A DNA stretch of 52,293 nucleotides, taken from positions 1-52,293 of the forward strand of contig NZ_LYBM01000036.1 of the NCBI RefSeq assembly GCF_001707825.1, given 5' to 3'. The translations under genes and the position numbers were made by a program. This document shows positions 45,134-52,293 of this stretch, piece after piece. Source of the stretch: Veronia pacifica. Its GTDB lineage: Bacteria > Pseudomonadota > Gammaproteobacteria > Enterobacterales > Vibrionaceae. A model generated the notes under the pieces. That model had not been told where the DNA came from. It searched no databases and was given only the letters and a program-made list of their open reading frames with translations. How positions within the stretch are numbered: position 1 is the stretch's first letter; each line of letters begins with the position of its first letter.

Positions 45134-45743
45134 GTTTAAAGTCCTTTCACTGTGTTTTATATTTCTCTCGTTCAATGCCTTCGGTCAAACCGTGATGGTG
45201 CTTGGTGATAGCCTGAGTGCTGGCTATCAAATGCCGATAGAACGCAGCTGGCCGACCATTATGGAGCAACGCCTCAAGGCGTCGGGGCAGGCAGAAAAGG
45301 TAGTTAATGCCAGTATTTCCGGTGACACCACGGGCAACGGGTTGGCTAGGTTGCCAGCCTTGCTCGATACACATCAGCCGGATTGGGTCGTCATTGAGCT
45401 GGGTGCCAACGACGGCCTAAGAGGCTGGTCACCTGATCTGATACGTAAGAACCTGACACAATTGATCAAATTAAGCCAGCAGAGTGGTGCGCAGGTCGCA
45501 CTGATTCAGATTCAGATCCCACCTAACTATGGGAAGCGTTATACCAAGGCTTTTTCTGATATTTATCCAACGGTTAGCGCGGAACAAGACATTCCTTTGA
45601 TTCCCTTTTTCATGGAGAAAGTGGTGCTGACTCCGGGTTGGTTAATGTCAGATGGCTTGCACCCTACAGAAGCCGCTCAACCATACATCGCAGACTTTAT
45701 GTCACAGCAACTAAAACCATACTTTGGAACAAGATCAAATTAA
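45132..45743 (+). CDS. tesA: Multifunctional acyl-CoA thioesterase I / protease I / lysophospholipase L1
   Basis: TesA is a periplasmic SGNH hydrolase that cleaves fatty acyl thioesters and lysophospholipids. The protein has 203 residues from ATG 45132, which is preceded by GGAG. A signal peptide (to about residue 19) is followed by the GDSL block VLGDSLSAGY with nucleophile Ser27. Gly66 lies in SISGDTTGNG, Asn93 in GANDG, and Asp174 and His177 in the catalytic DGLHP. The frame is open far upstream (to 44910), but that part overlaps ybbA and is unrelated. The divergent tesA–ybbA layout matches E. coli. Confidence 0.95.
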   Translation: MFKVLSLCFIFLSFNAFGQTVMVLGDSLSAGYQMPIERSWPTIMEQRLKASGQAEKVVNASISGDTTGNGLARLPALLDTHQPDWVVIELGANDGLRGWSPDLIRKNLTQLIKLSQQSGAQVALIQIQIPPNYGKRYTKAFSDIYPTVSAEQDIPLIPFFMEKVVLTPGWLMSDGLHPTEAAQPYIADFMSQQLKPYFGTRSN

Positions 45744-45987
45744 CGATAGAAAAATTTGAGGTAAAGATTTACACTAACTATTTGATTAAACTATCAATAA
45801 AAGAGAATCATGATAAAGATCGCATAATAAGCAGTTAGAGAGCCGTATTTGCGATCATAATCTTGTAATAATCAGGTTCTATTATCCGGAATCAACGTGT
45901 AAATCCCTTAATGTCTTGTCGTTTCATCAAGTATCGAGAGAGTTCAGGCGATAAACCACAAAAAAACATGATTTCGACTGGAGCCAA
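45744..45987. other. AT-rich intergenic region after tesA
   Basis: This is the first part of a 677-base gap between tesA and cnoX. It is AT-rich, without a convincing long ORF, and leads to the small ORF at 45988. Beyond the terminator at 46094–46125, the rest (to 46420) shows only the likely cnoX promoter area. Confidence 0.4.
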
Positions 45988-46056
45988 ATGATGTCCTTAC
46001 GTCAGCTCAATTGGCTCTGTTTATGCCTGACGCTTGCCGTGTTACTGATTATATAG
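45988..46056 (+). CDS. Possible small membrane peptide, 22 aa
   Basis: A 22-codon frame begins ATGATG, six bases after GGAG. It encodes MMSLRQLNW then a run of Leu, Cys, Val and Ile to LAVLLII, so it could span a membrane once. A clear terminator follows 38 bases after the stop, making a compact unit of ribosome site, ORF and terminator in otherwise empty DNA. It could be a small membrane protein or the relic of a leader peptide for a branched-chain attenuator. No ilv or leu gene follows. With so short a frame, chance cannot be excluded. Confidence 0.4.
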   Translation: MMSLRQLNWLCLCLTLAVLLII

Positions 46057-46093
46057 TGTCGATGTCCGTGTCATAAACATGAGCCAAAACTGC

Positions 46094-46125
46094 AAAAGCC
46101 GCTGCATATTGAGCGGCTTTTGTGG
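46094..46125 (+). terminator. Terminator after the small ORF
   Basis: AAAAGCCGCT, an eight-base loop, and AGCGGCTTTT followed by GTGGTTTT. The stem has 10 base pairs. It ends no known long gene, which supports a short transcript (peptide or small RNA) upstream of it. Confidence 0.75.
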
Positions 46126-46420
46126 TTTTAAAAGCCACTTGTATCAATTCCATTTACGATTCATTATCAGTAAGTGAGCGTTTCCGCGACACAGATACGC
46201 TTTTCTGGCGTATATCTGTGAGATCAGAAAAAAAGGCCAATATAATAATTTTGGGGATCATTTTTTGACGGAGCGTAAATGGTAAGTGTCAAAAACAGTC
46301 AATATATTCCGTCTAACCTCTCATAGCCGACACGTAAGGGCGGTTCAGAAGATTGAAATCTTGAATTTTCATGCCCTACACCCCACATTTTAGTTACTAC
46401 TCTAGATACAAGGTCAATCC

Positions 46421-47275
46421 ATGGAAAATAACTCTCTTATCGACCTTACGGAACAAAATGCTCATCAAGTGCTGGAAAGTTCACGTAATACCCCCGTACT
46501 ATTTTTCTTCTGGGCTCAAATGAGCGCTGAGAGTCTTGAGCTCAAACCTGTCATCGAAGGCGTCGCACAGCAATATGCTGGCAACCTCACTACTGCATCT
46601 GTCAACTGCGAACAGCAGCAGATGCTGGCGGCACAATTTGGCATCAGAGCCTTACCCACCCTGGCACTGTTCGATAACGGAAAACCTGTCGATGGTCTGA
46701 TGGGACCGCAAACTGAAGAGCAGGTTCAAGCCTTCCTTGATAAGCATTTGCCAAATCAGGCTGAAATGGCGTTCAAACAAGCCCTTACCCAAATTGCTGA
46801 TGGTAACTTTGAAGATGCCCTCAATGAGCTGAAATCAATAGAAGCTGAATTGGCCGATAATGGTGAATATAAGCTAGCGCTGGCTGAATGTTTGATAGAA
46901 ACCAAACAATTCGATGCGGCTGACGCAGTCCTTAGCTCAGTTCTAATGCAAGATCAGGATGCGAACTATAAATCGTTAATGGCAAAAATTGAGCTGTACC
47001 GTCAGTCCGCTGACACACCAGAGATCAGAAAGCTGCAAAAGGCCTTCGAGGAAGATCCTAACAATGATGATCTAGCTTTCGACCTCGCTGTGCAACTTCA
47101 TCAGGTCGACAAGCATGAAGAAGCACTTGAACTACTGATCGGCCTGATGCGAAAAGACCTAAATTTTGCAGACGGACAGGCGAAAAAAACCTTGATGGAT
47201 ATTCTCTCATCTCTGGGTCAAGGCAACGAAATTGCGGGTAAATATCGTCGTGCACTCTACGCCCTACTCTACTAA
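46421..47275 (+). CDS. cnoX: Thioredoxin-like co-chaperone CnoX (YbbN)
   Basis: CnoX holds unfolding proteins under oxidative stress and passes them to GroEL or DnaK. The 284-residue protein has an N-terminal thioredoxin fold (1–110) with the active-site motif replaced: WAQMSAES instead of WCxxC. Redox catalysis at that site is therefore not possible. The cis-Pro region [10 protein letters not shown] remains. The C-terminal half (115–284) is TPR-like ([33 protein letters not shown]). Full length matches the E. coli protein. It is a single gene followed by a terminator shared with cueR. Confidence 0.93.
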   Translation: MENNSLIDLTEQNAHQVLESSRNTPVLFFFWAQMSAESLELKPVIEGVAQQYAGNLTTASVNCEQQQMLAAQFGIRALPTLALFDNGKPVDGLMGPQTEEQVQAFLDKHLPNQAEMAFKQALTQIADGNFEDALNELKSIEAELADNGEYKLALAECLIETKQFDAADAVLSSVLMQDQDANYKSLMAKIELYRQSADTPEIRKLQKAFEEDPNNDDLAFDLAVQLHQVDKHEEALELLIGLMRKDLNFADGQAKKTLMDILSSLGQGNEIAGKYRRALYALLY

Positions 47276-47299
47276 ACAAACGCAATGATAATAGGTTCC

Positions 47300-47327
47300 A
47301 AGAAAAGCACTTACAGGTGCTTTTCTT
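47300..47327. terminator. Shared terminator of cnoX and cueR
   Basis: AAGAAAAGCAC and GTGCTTTTCTT form an 11-base-pair stem with a six-base loop. The final codons and stop of cueR lie within it, so the cueR coding end doubles as a terminator arm for cnoX. Confidence 0.8.
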
Positions 47328-47715
47328 CTTTTCCGCTTAGTGCATCTATTATTGGACAACAACTGCTCTCATCACCCGGGCAGAGATCGACCAGCTCTTT
47401 CAATGTCGTCTGCATCGCTTTAAGTTCATCAATTTTACTGTCAATTTCTGCCAGTTTTTGACGCGCCTTAACGTTAACATCAGCACTTTTTCTTTGCGGA
47501 TCGCGGGATAATTCAATGAGACTGCCACACTCATCGAGAGAAAAGCCAACCAGCCTCGCGCGCTTTATCAACAAAAGCTCACTTACATGCTGCTGCCGGT
47601 AATCCCTGTAGCCATTCGACGAGCGGTCAGGCGCTGTCAATATGCCTTTTTGCTCGTAAAAACGAATGGTTTTGCTACTCAAACCCGTCAAAGTGGCAAC
47701 TTCATTGATTTTCAC
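47311..47715 (-). CDS. cueR: Copper-responsive MerR-family regulator CueR
   Basis: CueR senses Cu(I) and activates copper-export promoters by distorting a 19-base spacer. The protein has 134 residues from the GTG at 47715, which follows GAGGAG by seven bases. The longer open frame (to 47793) would run over the copA promoter. A MerR helix-turn-helix (INEVATLTGLSSKTIRFYEQKGIL) and dimer helix precede the metal loop with Cys112 and Cys120 (CPGDESSCCP), the same positions as in E. coli CueR. An extra Cys119 is present. It is divergent from copA, with the operator between them. Confidence 0.94.
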   Translation of the reverse strand: MKINEVATLTGLSSKTIRFYEQKGILTAPDRSSNGYRDYRQQHVSELLLIKRARLVGFSLDECGSLIELSRDPQRKSADVNVKARQKLAEIDSKIDELKAMQTTLKELVDLCPGDESSCCPIIDALSGKEEKHL

Positions 47716-47737
47716 TCTGCACTCCTCATAAATGCTA

Positions 47738-47768
47738 TTGACCTTACAGTTAATGGAAGGTTTATTCT
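47738..47768 (+). promoter_or_regulatory. CueR-type copA promoter
   Basis: The –35 element TTGACC (47738–47743) and –10 element TATTCT (47763–47768) are separated by 19 bases, the long spacer typical of MerR-activated promoters. Within the spacer region, ACCTTAC (47741–47747) and GGAAGGT (47755–47761) form the CueR dyad with a seven-base centre, one base off the perfect palindrome. It sits 72 bases before the copA start and 23 bases from the cueR start. Confidence 0.88.
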
Positions 47769-47840
47769 GCCAGTATGGTCGGTTACCCATCAAAAAAAAA
47801 GTACGGGTACAAAGGATACTGCTTGATAAAAGGAGCCAAT

Positions 47841-50615
47841 ATGGACGAACACCTGACGAAACCAGTGACAGACCCCGTCATCCCCTCATCGGTGACCAAT
47901 ATTGCGCTTTCAGGTCTGAATTGCATGAGCTGTGCAAGAAAAGTAACAGCAGCGGTGTTAGCTCTTGATGGTGTCACTCATGCAGAAGCCAACAAAAGTT
48001 CATTGATGGTCGACGGAAGCCCCGCACTCTCTGATATTTTCAAAGCAGTTGAAGACCTTGGATATCAAGCAGGCCAGACGATTTTTGTCGATCTCACCGG
48101 ATTACGCTGCGGGAAATGTGTTGCTAAATTGCGCACAGCGCTCAGCACAGATTCGAGAGTAGTAGCAGCCGATATATCGAAAACATCAGCAACAGTCACG
48201 GGTATTTTGTCGAGAGCGGAAGTTATCGACATTGTGCGTCGCTGCGGTTACGACGTGACTGATCAGCGACAACAAACAGACGAATCACAGCCCTCGCCGC
48301 TGCCTGATGATCCTTCGAGAGAAAATCGGGGGGATAGTACGACAATACCGGGCTCACCTGACAGCCATGTTAGTGGACCAGTACAAACACAATTGCTTCT
48401 CAGCGGGATGACATGTGCCAGTTGTGTATCAGCGGTAGAAAACGCTATCAGAAGTGTTTCCGGGGTGGAGGGTGTCAATGTCAATCTGGCAGAGAGAACG
48501 GCCATGATTAGCGGTGACGACATCGAGATAGATAGCGTTATCAATGCTGTTATTGATGCAGGATTTGGAGCCGATCTCGTTGAAGATGAAGCAACGCGAC
48601 GTCAACGTCAAAATGCGCAACAGCAGCTTGAGTACCGCACTCATCTTAAACATGCTGGCGTCGCTCTGGCCGTTGGTATTCCCTTAATGCTTTGGGGGCT
48701 GCTTGGTGGAAACATGTCCGTTAACAGCTTCCAAAGTCAGCTTGGCTGGGGGCTGGTTTCTCTTATCTGCCTTACCCTCTTAGCAACGACTGGCCGTACC
48801 TTCTTCGTTGGAGCCGGTCGCTCTCTCAAACATCGCCGCGCCAATATGGACACACTGATCGCTCTTGGCACAAGTGCTGCTTGGCTCTACTCCACAGTGC
48901 TAGTTCTAATCCCAGAGTATTTCCCCGTCTCTGCCCGACACGTCTATTTTGAAGCGACAGCCATGATACTTGGGCTGATCACACTTGGGCACGCTATAGA
49001 GGCCAGAGCACGCGCATCTGCCTCAGCCGCGTTGGATAAACTGCTTGACCTTCAACCTGAAACCGCCGTTGTTATTACTGACGAGGGTGATAAAGAAGTG
49101 CCTTTGCGTGAGGTTCAGACAGGAATGACACTTCGAATTCGCCCCGGTGGCAGGATACCTGTCGATGGTCATGTTACAGAGGGAGACAGTTATGTCGATG
49201 AGTCTATGCTGACCGGTGAGCCACTGGCTGTTCACAAACAAACCGGAAATCGCCTGAGTGCTGGTACATTGAACCAGCGTGGAAGCCTCGCCATGCAGGC
49301 AGAAGGCGTCGGAAAAAATACTATGCTGGCACGCATTATTCATCTCGTACGTGAAGCACAAAGCAGTAAGCCTGCACTGGCTAAAATGGCTGACCGAATC
49401 TCAGCTGTCTTTGTGCCTGTGGTTGTCACTATTGCTCTTGCCACTGCTGCTGTCTGGTATTTTTTTGGGCCAGAGCCACGTATCAGCTTCATGCTGATCA
49501 CCGCAACAACAGTGCTGATCATTGCCTGTCCCTGTGCATTGGGTTTGGCAACCCCCATGTCAGTGATCACCGGGGTAGGACGTGCAGCTGATTATGGCGT
49601 GTTGATCAAAGATGCCGATGCCATTCAACAGGCTGCAAATATTGATGTAGTCATTTTCGATAAAACGGGCACTTTAACGGAAGGTAAACCGTCTGTGACG
49701 TCACTGCACAGTGAGATCAAGGATGAGAATCAACTGATAAGACTGGCTGCCAGTATTGAGCAGGGCTCAGAACACCCGCTGGCAGTCGCTATTATCAACG
49801 AAGCTGAAAAGAGAGATATCAAACTGCTCACCAGCAATGCATTTCGAGCAATCCCCGGCATGGGAGTGCAAGCCGAGATCGATGGCGAGATATTCTATCT
49901 CGGCAACCTTGCGATGATGACACGTGCAAAGGTTGATACCTCCAAATGGGCCAACAAACAAAGTGAAAGCGGATCCAACAGCGAAACATTGGTTTATCTG
50001 GCTAATCAACGCAAACTCCTCGGCGTCGTCGGGATCAGCGACCCAGTCAGGTCAGACTCAGCGGCTGCGGTAAAAAAACTTAAAAGTATGGGGCTCAGTG
50101 TCGTATTGCTAACCGGTGACCGTCAACAGACAGCACAACATATCGCGGAAAAACTCGGTATAGATACAGTGATCTCTGGTGTTTTACCTGATGCAAAAGA
50201 AGCTGAAGTTCAGCGCCTCCAGTCTCAGGGGTTGAAAGTAGCCATGGTCGGGGACGGTATTAACGATGCACCCTCGCTGGCAAGAGCTGACCTTGGCATT
50301 GCGATGGGAAGCGGCAGTGATATTGCGGTAGAAAGCGGATCAGTGACTTTGATGCGCCACTCAATTGATTCAGTTGCAGATACCCTGTCCATCGCCAAAG
50401 CGACCATACGCAACATGAAACAAAACCTCTGGGGTGCATTTATTTATAACAGTCTCGGTATACCTGTAGCCGCGGGAATACTGTATCCATTGACAGGCAC
50501 TCTGCTCAGCCCAGTCGTTGCAGGAGCTGCAATGGCCTTATCCTCAATCACAGTTGTCAGCAACGCAAACAGATTGAGACGTTTCACTCCTGATAACAGC
50601 AAGGTTGTATCTTAA
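47841..50615 (+). CDS. copA: Cu(I)-exporting P-type ATPase CopA, three metal-binding domains
   Basis: CopA pumps Cu(I) from cytoplasm to periplasm. The protein has 924 residues from ATG 47841, which has AGGAG seven bases upstream; the frame is open 22 codons further but lacks support. Three N-terminal HMA domains have CxxC pairs at Cys28/31 (GLNCMSC), Cys90/93 (GLRCGKC) and Cys192/195 (GMTCASC). An acidic, Pro/Ser-rich linker (about 140–182) separates the second and third. The membrane metal site is Cys563-Pro-Cys565, the phosphorylated Asp607 lies in DKTGT, and SEHPLA and GDGIND follow. The CueR promoter lies upstream. copG follows after 41 bases. Confidence 0.97.
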   Translation: MDEHLTKPVTDPVIPSSVTNIALSGLNCMSCARKVTAAVLALDGVTHAEANKSSLMVDGSPALSDIFKAVEDLGYQAGQTIFVDLTGLRCGKCVAKLRTALSTDSRVVAADISKTSATVTGILSRAEVIDIVRRCGYDVTDQRQQTDESQPSPLPDDPSRENRGDSTTIPGSPDSHVSGPVQTQLLLSGMTCASCVSAVENAIRSVSGVEGVNVNLAERTAMISGDDIEIDSVINAVIDAGFGADLVEDEATRRQRQNAQQQLEYRTHLKHAGVALAVGIPLMLWGLLGGNMSVNSFQSQLGWGLVSLICLTLLATTGRTFFVGAGRSLKHRRANMDTLIALGTSAAWLYSTVLVLIPEYFPVSARHVYFEATAMILGLITLGHAIEARARASASAALDKLLDLQPETAVVITDEGDKEVPLREVQTGMTLRIRPGGRIPVDGHVTEGDSYVDESMLTGEPLAVHKQTGNRLSAGTLNQRGSLAMQAEGVGKNTMLARIIHLVREAQSSKPALAKMADRISAVFVPVVVTIALATAAVWYFFGPEPRISFMLITATTVLIIACPCALGLATPMSVITGVGRAADYGVLIKDADAIQQAANIDVVIFDKTGTLTEGKPSVTSLHSEIKDENQLIRLAASIEQGSEHPLAVAIINEAEKRDIKLLTSNAFRAIPGMGVQAEIDGEIFYLGNLAMMTRAKVDTSKWANKQSESGSNSETLVYLANQRKLLGVVGISDPVRSDSAAAVKKLKSMGLSVVLLTGDRQQTAQHIAEKLGIDTVISGVLPDAKEAEVQRLQSQGLKVAMVGDGINDAPSLARADLGIAMGSGSDIAVESGSVTLMRHSIDSVADTLSIAKATIRNMKQNLWGAFIYNSLGIPVAAGILYPLTGTLLSPVVAGAAMALSSITVVSNANRLRRFTPDNSKVVS

Positions 50616-50656
50616 AGGTACCTAGAAGATTCACCGAAACCACAAGGAAAAACAAA

Positions 50657-51091
50657 ATGAAACCATCATCTCTGCTAGCAATAACTCTGACCTTGTTCTC
50701 GGGTTCAGTTCTCGCGGCATCTGGCACTATATATAAATCAGCCTCATGTGGCTGCTGTGAAGATTGGGTCAGCCACATGAAAGATAACGGTTTCAGTCTC
50801 AAGGTCGAGAATAGCGATAACCTTTACCCCATTAAGAAAAAACTGGGTCTCACACCTGAGCTCGCTTCCTGCCATACTGCGGTGATAGATGGCTATGTAT
50901 TCGAAGGTCATATCCCTGCCAGCGATATACAGACATTCTTGCAGAATGAACCAAAAGACCTTGATGGTCTGGCCGTGCCGGGAATGCCACTTGGCTCACC
51001 CGGTATGGAGTTCGACAACAGGAAGCAGGCTTACCAAGTAATTGGTTTTTCAAAAGACGGAAAAACACAGGTTTTTAGCCAGCACAACTAA
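50657..51091 (+). CDS. copG: Periplasmic copper protein CopG (DUF411)
   Basis: The 144-residue protein has a signal peptide (cleavage near LAA, residue 21) and the DUF411 domain. Metal ligands are the cluster Cys31, Cys33 and Cys34 (ASCGCCEDW), and Cys72–His73 (ASCHTAV) with His85 (EGHIPA). Structures of CopG from Pseudomonas and Vibrio show a thioredoxin-like fold with a copper cluster at these residues. The protein is thought to interconvert copper redox states in the periplasm. It follows copA by 41 bases, the order known in V. cholerae, and is likely co-induced by CueR. Confidence 0.92.
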   Translation: MKPSSLLAITLTLFSGSVLAASGTIYKSASCGCCEDWVSHMKDNGFSLKVENSDNLYPIKKKLGLTPELASCHTAVIDGYVFEGHIPASDIQTFLQNEPKDLDGLAVPGMPLGSPGMEFDNRKQAYQVIGFSKDGKTQVFSQHN

Positions 51092-51115
51092 TTCCCTATC
51101 CGATGGAGGAAAATG

Positions 51116-52108
51116 ATGACATCAGGCTTTGAGCGCGCTTTTCGTGGTATTTTTCTTTTCAGGCTCAGTGCAATTTTTATTTTCTTTTTCCTTTTTTTTA
51201 CCCCAAAACTGGCGACTGCCAAGCCAATCGTATGGCAAGCACAAAAAGGGGGCGCAGTGTTTACCCTTTTTGGTTCCATCCACCTTGGGTCGCCTAACTT
51301 TTACCCACTGCCAGAATTGGTAGAGGATAAATTTGATAAGGCTGATGCCTTGATTGTTGAAGTCGACCTTGCCTCATCAAAAGTCCCCGCGTTTCCGGAT
51401 CGCAGAAACAGCTATCAGTCATTAAATGTCAAAGAGAAGCGTTTGTTAGAAACGGTAGCAGCCAAAGCTCGGGTTGATTTGTCTTTGCTTTATGCTATGC
51501 AACCTTGGCAAACAGCCGTGACATTACAGATGGAACAGGCCAAATCGCTAGGACTGAGGCCAGACTTTGGTGTCGACCGGCACTTTCTTCAGAAAAGTAG
51601 CAGCACAGGTAAGCGAATTATTGGGCTCGAAAGCCTTGAACAGCAATTTTCGACACTCACCACTATGGAAGATAATGGCAAAGCCATGTTGCTTGAGACG
51701 ATTGAAGACTGGGACCAAAAACGTCTCGATCTGGCATGTATGATTTCTGCCTGGCGCCAGGGTGACCATAAAACACTGACGGCGATGAGCAATTACTTTG
51801 CTGAGTACTCAAGCCTTGAGGATAGAGTGCTTTATCAGCGTAACCTAAAATGGATATCTCTCCTGCAGGACAAAAATAAGTTTCCAGATGGTAACTACCT
51901 GTTGGTCGTTGGAGATCTGCACTTTCATGGCAAACGCGGATTACTCGCTTTACTTGAAAAAGAGGGTTTCTCCATCAAAAGGCTGACAAGCGGAGGAAGC
52001 GTCAATTGCTTCTCTTCAGCGGGGCGTATGAATCAGTCAGCGAATACTTCATCTCAGCGATATCAAGGCGAAGTGGATTTAGCCAGTGTCCTTGCTCAAA
52101 AGTATTAA
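51116..52108 (+). CDS. TraB/GumN-family protein
   Basis: The 330-residue protein has an N-terminal hydrophobic segment (about 11–35, signal peptide or anchor). The TraB/GumN pattern follows: VFTLFGSIHLGSPNFYPLP, DALIVEVDL, FGVDRHFL, IIGLESLEQQFS and LLVVGDLHFHGKRGLLALLE. The family resembles metal-dependent Tiki-type proteases, with the GSIHLG and GDLHFHG histidines as candidate metal ligands; bacterial roles are unclear. I choose the second ATG (51116), because the GGAGGA site lies five bases before it and only two before the first. It follows copG by about 24 bases, so it may belong to the copper operon. The last 45 residues extend beyond the usual family end. Confidence 0.85.
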   Translation: MTSGFERAFRGIFLFRLSAIFIFFFLFFTPKLATAKPIVWQAQKGGAVFTLFGSIHLGSPNFYPLPELVEDKFDKADALIVEVDLASSKVPAFPDRRNSYQSLNVKEKRLLETVAAKARVDLSLLYAMQPWQTAVTLQMEQAKSLGLRPDFGVDRHFLQKSSSTGKRIIGLESLEQQFSTLTTMEDNGKAMLLETIEDWDQKRLDLACMISAWRQGDHKTLTAMSNYFAEYSSLEDRVLYQRNLKWISLLQDKNKFPDGNYLLVVGDLHFHGKRGLLALLEKEGFSIKRLTSGGSVNCFSSAGRMNQSANTSSQRYQGEVDLASVLAQKY

Positions 52109-52207
52109 CCATTAACTTTATATGCCGGACATTCTCTTCTTTACAGATCGACAAAAATAGATTGCTGTCCGCCGCATATTTGGTGTCTTCTGATGAGTAA
52201 TCGAGAC

Positions 52208-52235
52208 AAAAAACCCGTTCAAGAACGGTTTTTTA
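52208..52235 (+). terminator. Terminator after the copA–copG–traB-like operon
   Basis: A run of A, then CCGTT, a four-base loop, AACGG and six T. It lies 100 bases after the last stop codon of the copper block and would end that transcript. Confidence 0.8.
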
Positions 52236-52293
52236 AATGCAGTTGGAATTTCTTGGGACGGGCCTTCCAGCCCCCGGCCTAAGTCCGCTGGCT

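Noticed and set aside
46261-46420. Small RNA or riboswitch before cnoX
   Set aside because: Some repeats of T and short stems are present, but nothing matching a known RNA family that I can recognise.

Overview
The window reads as chromosomal DNA of a marine gammaproteobacterium, most likely Vibrionaceae (Grimontia, Enterovibrio or Photobacterium-like). I infer this from the gene content and order: yfbV–ackA–pta, ycaO–focA–pflB–pflA, cueR–copA–copG, tesA–ybbA–ybbP, a trypsin-like protease with a GlyGly-CTERM sorting tail, and an orphan binding protein resembling the chitin-oligosaccharide-binding protein of Vibrio. The genus is a guess. I see no rRNA, tRNA, CRISPR array, integrase or transposase.

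Layout: (1) 1–3.1 kb, an accessory-looking patch on the minus strand: two small lipoproteins and a GlyGly-CTERM serine protease. It lies between a decayed fragment of a second xthA (about 765–921) and the intact xthA (3193). (2) 4.1–7.3 kb, a complete polar amino-acid ABC transporter operon (ATPase, binding protein, two permeases). (3) 7.6–10.4 kb, an orphan family-5 binding protein convergent with a periplasmic TPR protein. (4) 10.6–16.7 kb, the anaerobic formate block ycaO–focA–pflB–pflA, with an FNR-like box before focA and a frameshift in ycaO. (5) 16.8–20.6 kb, a CbiM-like membrane protein, rlmA, a ChaN-type lipoprotein and yfbV. (6) 21.0–24.5 kb, ackA–pta. Together with pflB this gives pyruvate to acetyl-CoA plus formate, then acetyl-phosphate, then acetate and ATP. 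(7) 24.5–27.8 kb, an unusual divergent signalling pair. One protein is a membrane hybrid-kinase-like protein whose phosphorylation residues are largely lost. The other is a response regulator with an intact receiver but an HD-GYP domain lacking its metal-binding residues. (8) 27.8–34.2 kb, a LysE-type exporter, a TakP-type TRAP transporter operon and a frameshifted PLP-dependent decarboxylase. (9) 34.2–38.5 kb, a TSUP exporter, a single-domain voltage-gated cation channel, a PEP-mutase/isocitrate-lyase family protein divergent from a LysR regulator, and a SelW-like protein. (10) 38.5–40.8 kb, a four-gene operon of two paralogous DUF1538 membrane proteins, a short PII-like protein and a CBS-domain protein. 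(11) 41.1–45.7 kb, yfcH (frameshifted at its end), ybbP, ybbA and tesA. (12) 45.7–52.2 kb, a possible small membrane peptide gene, cnoX (ybbN), and the copper block cueR / copA–copG plus a TraB/GumN-family protein, with a clear CueR-type promoter.

The most interesting parts are the degenerate phosphorelay pair, the DUF1538–PII–CBS operon, the acidic pore motif of the ion channel, the xthA remnant beside the protease patch, and a long inverted repeat between the decarboxylase and the TSUP exporter. Three otherwise conserved genes (ycaO, the decarboxylase, yfcH) carry single-base frameshifts. That many in 52 kb raises the possibility of assembly indels, so these breaks should be treated with caution.
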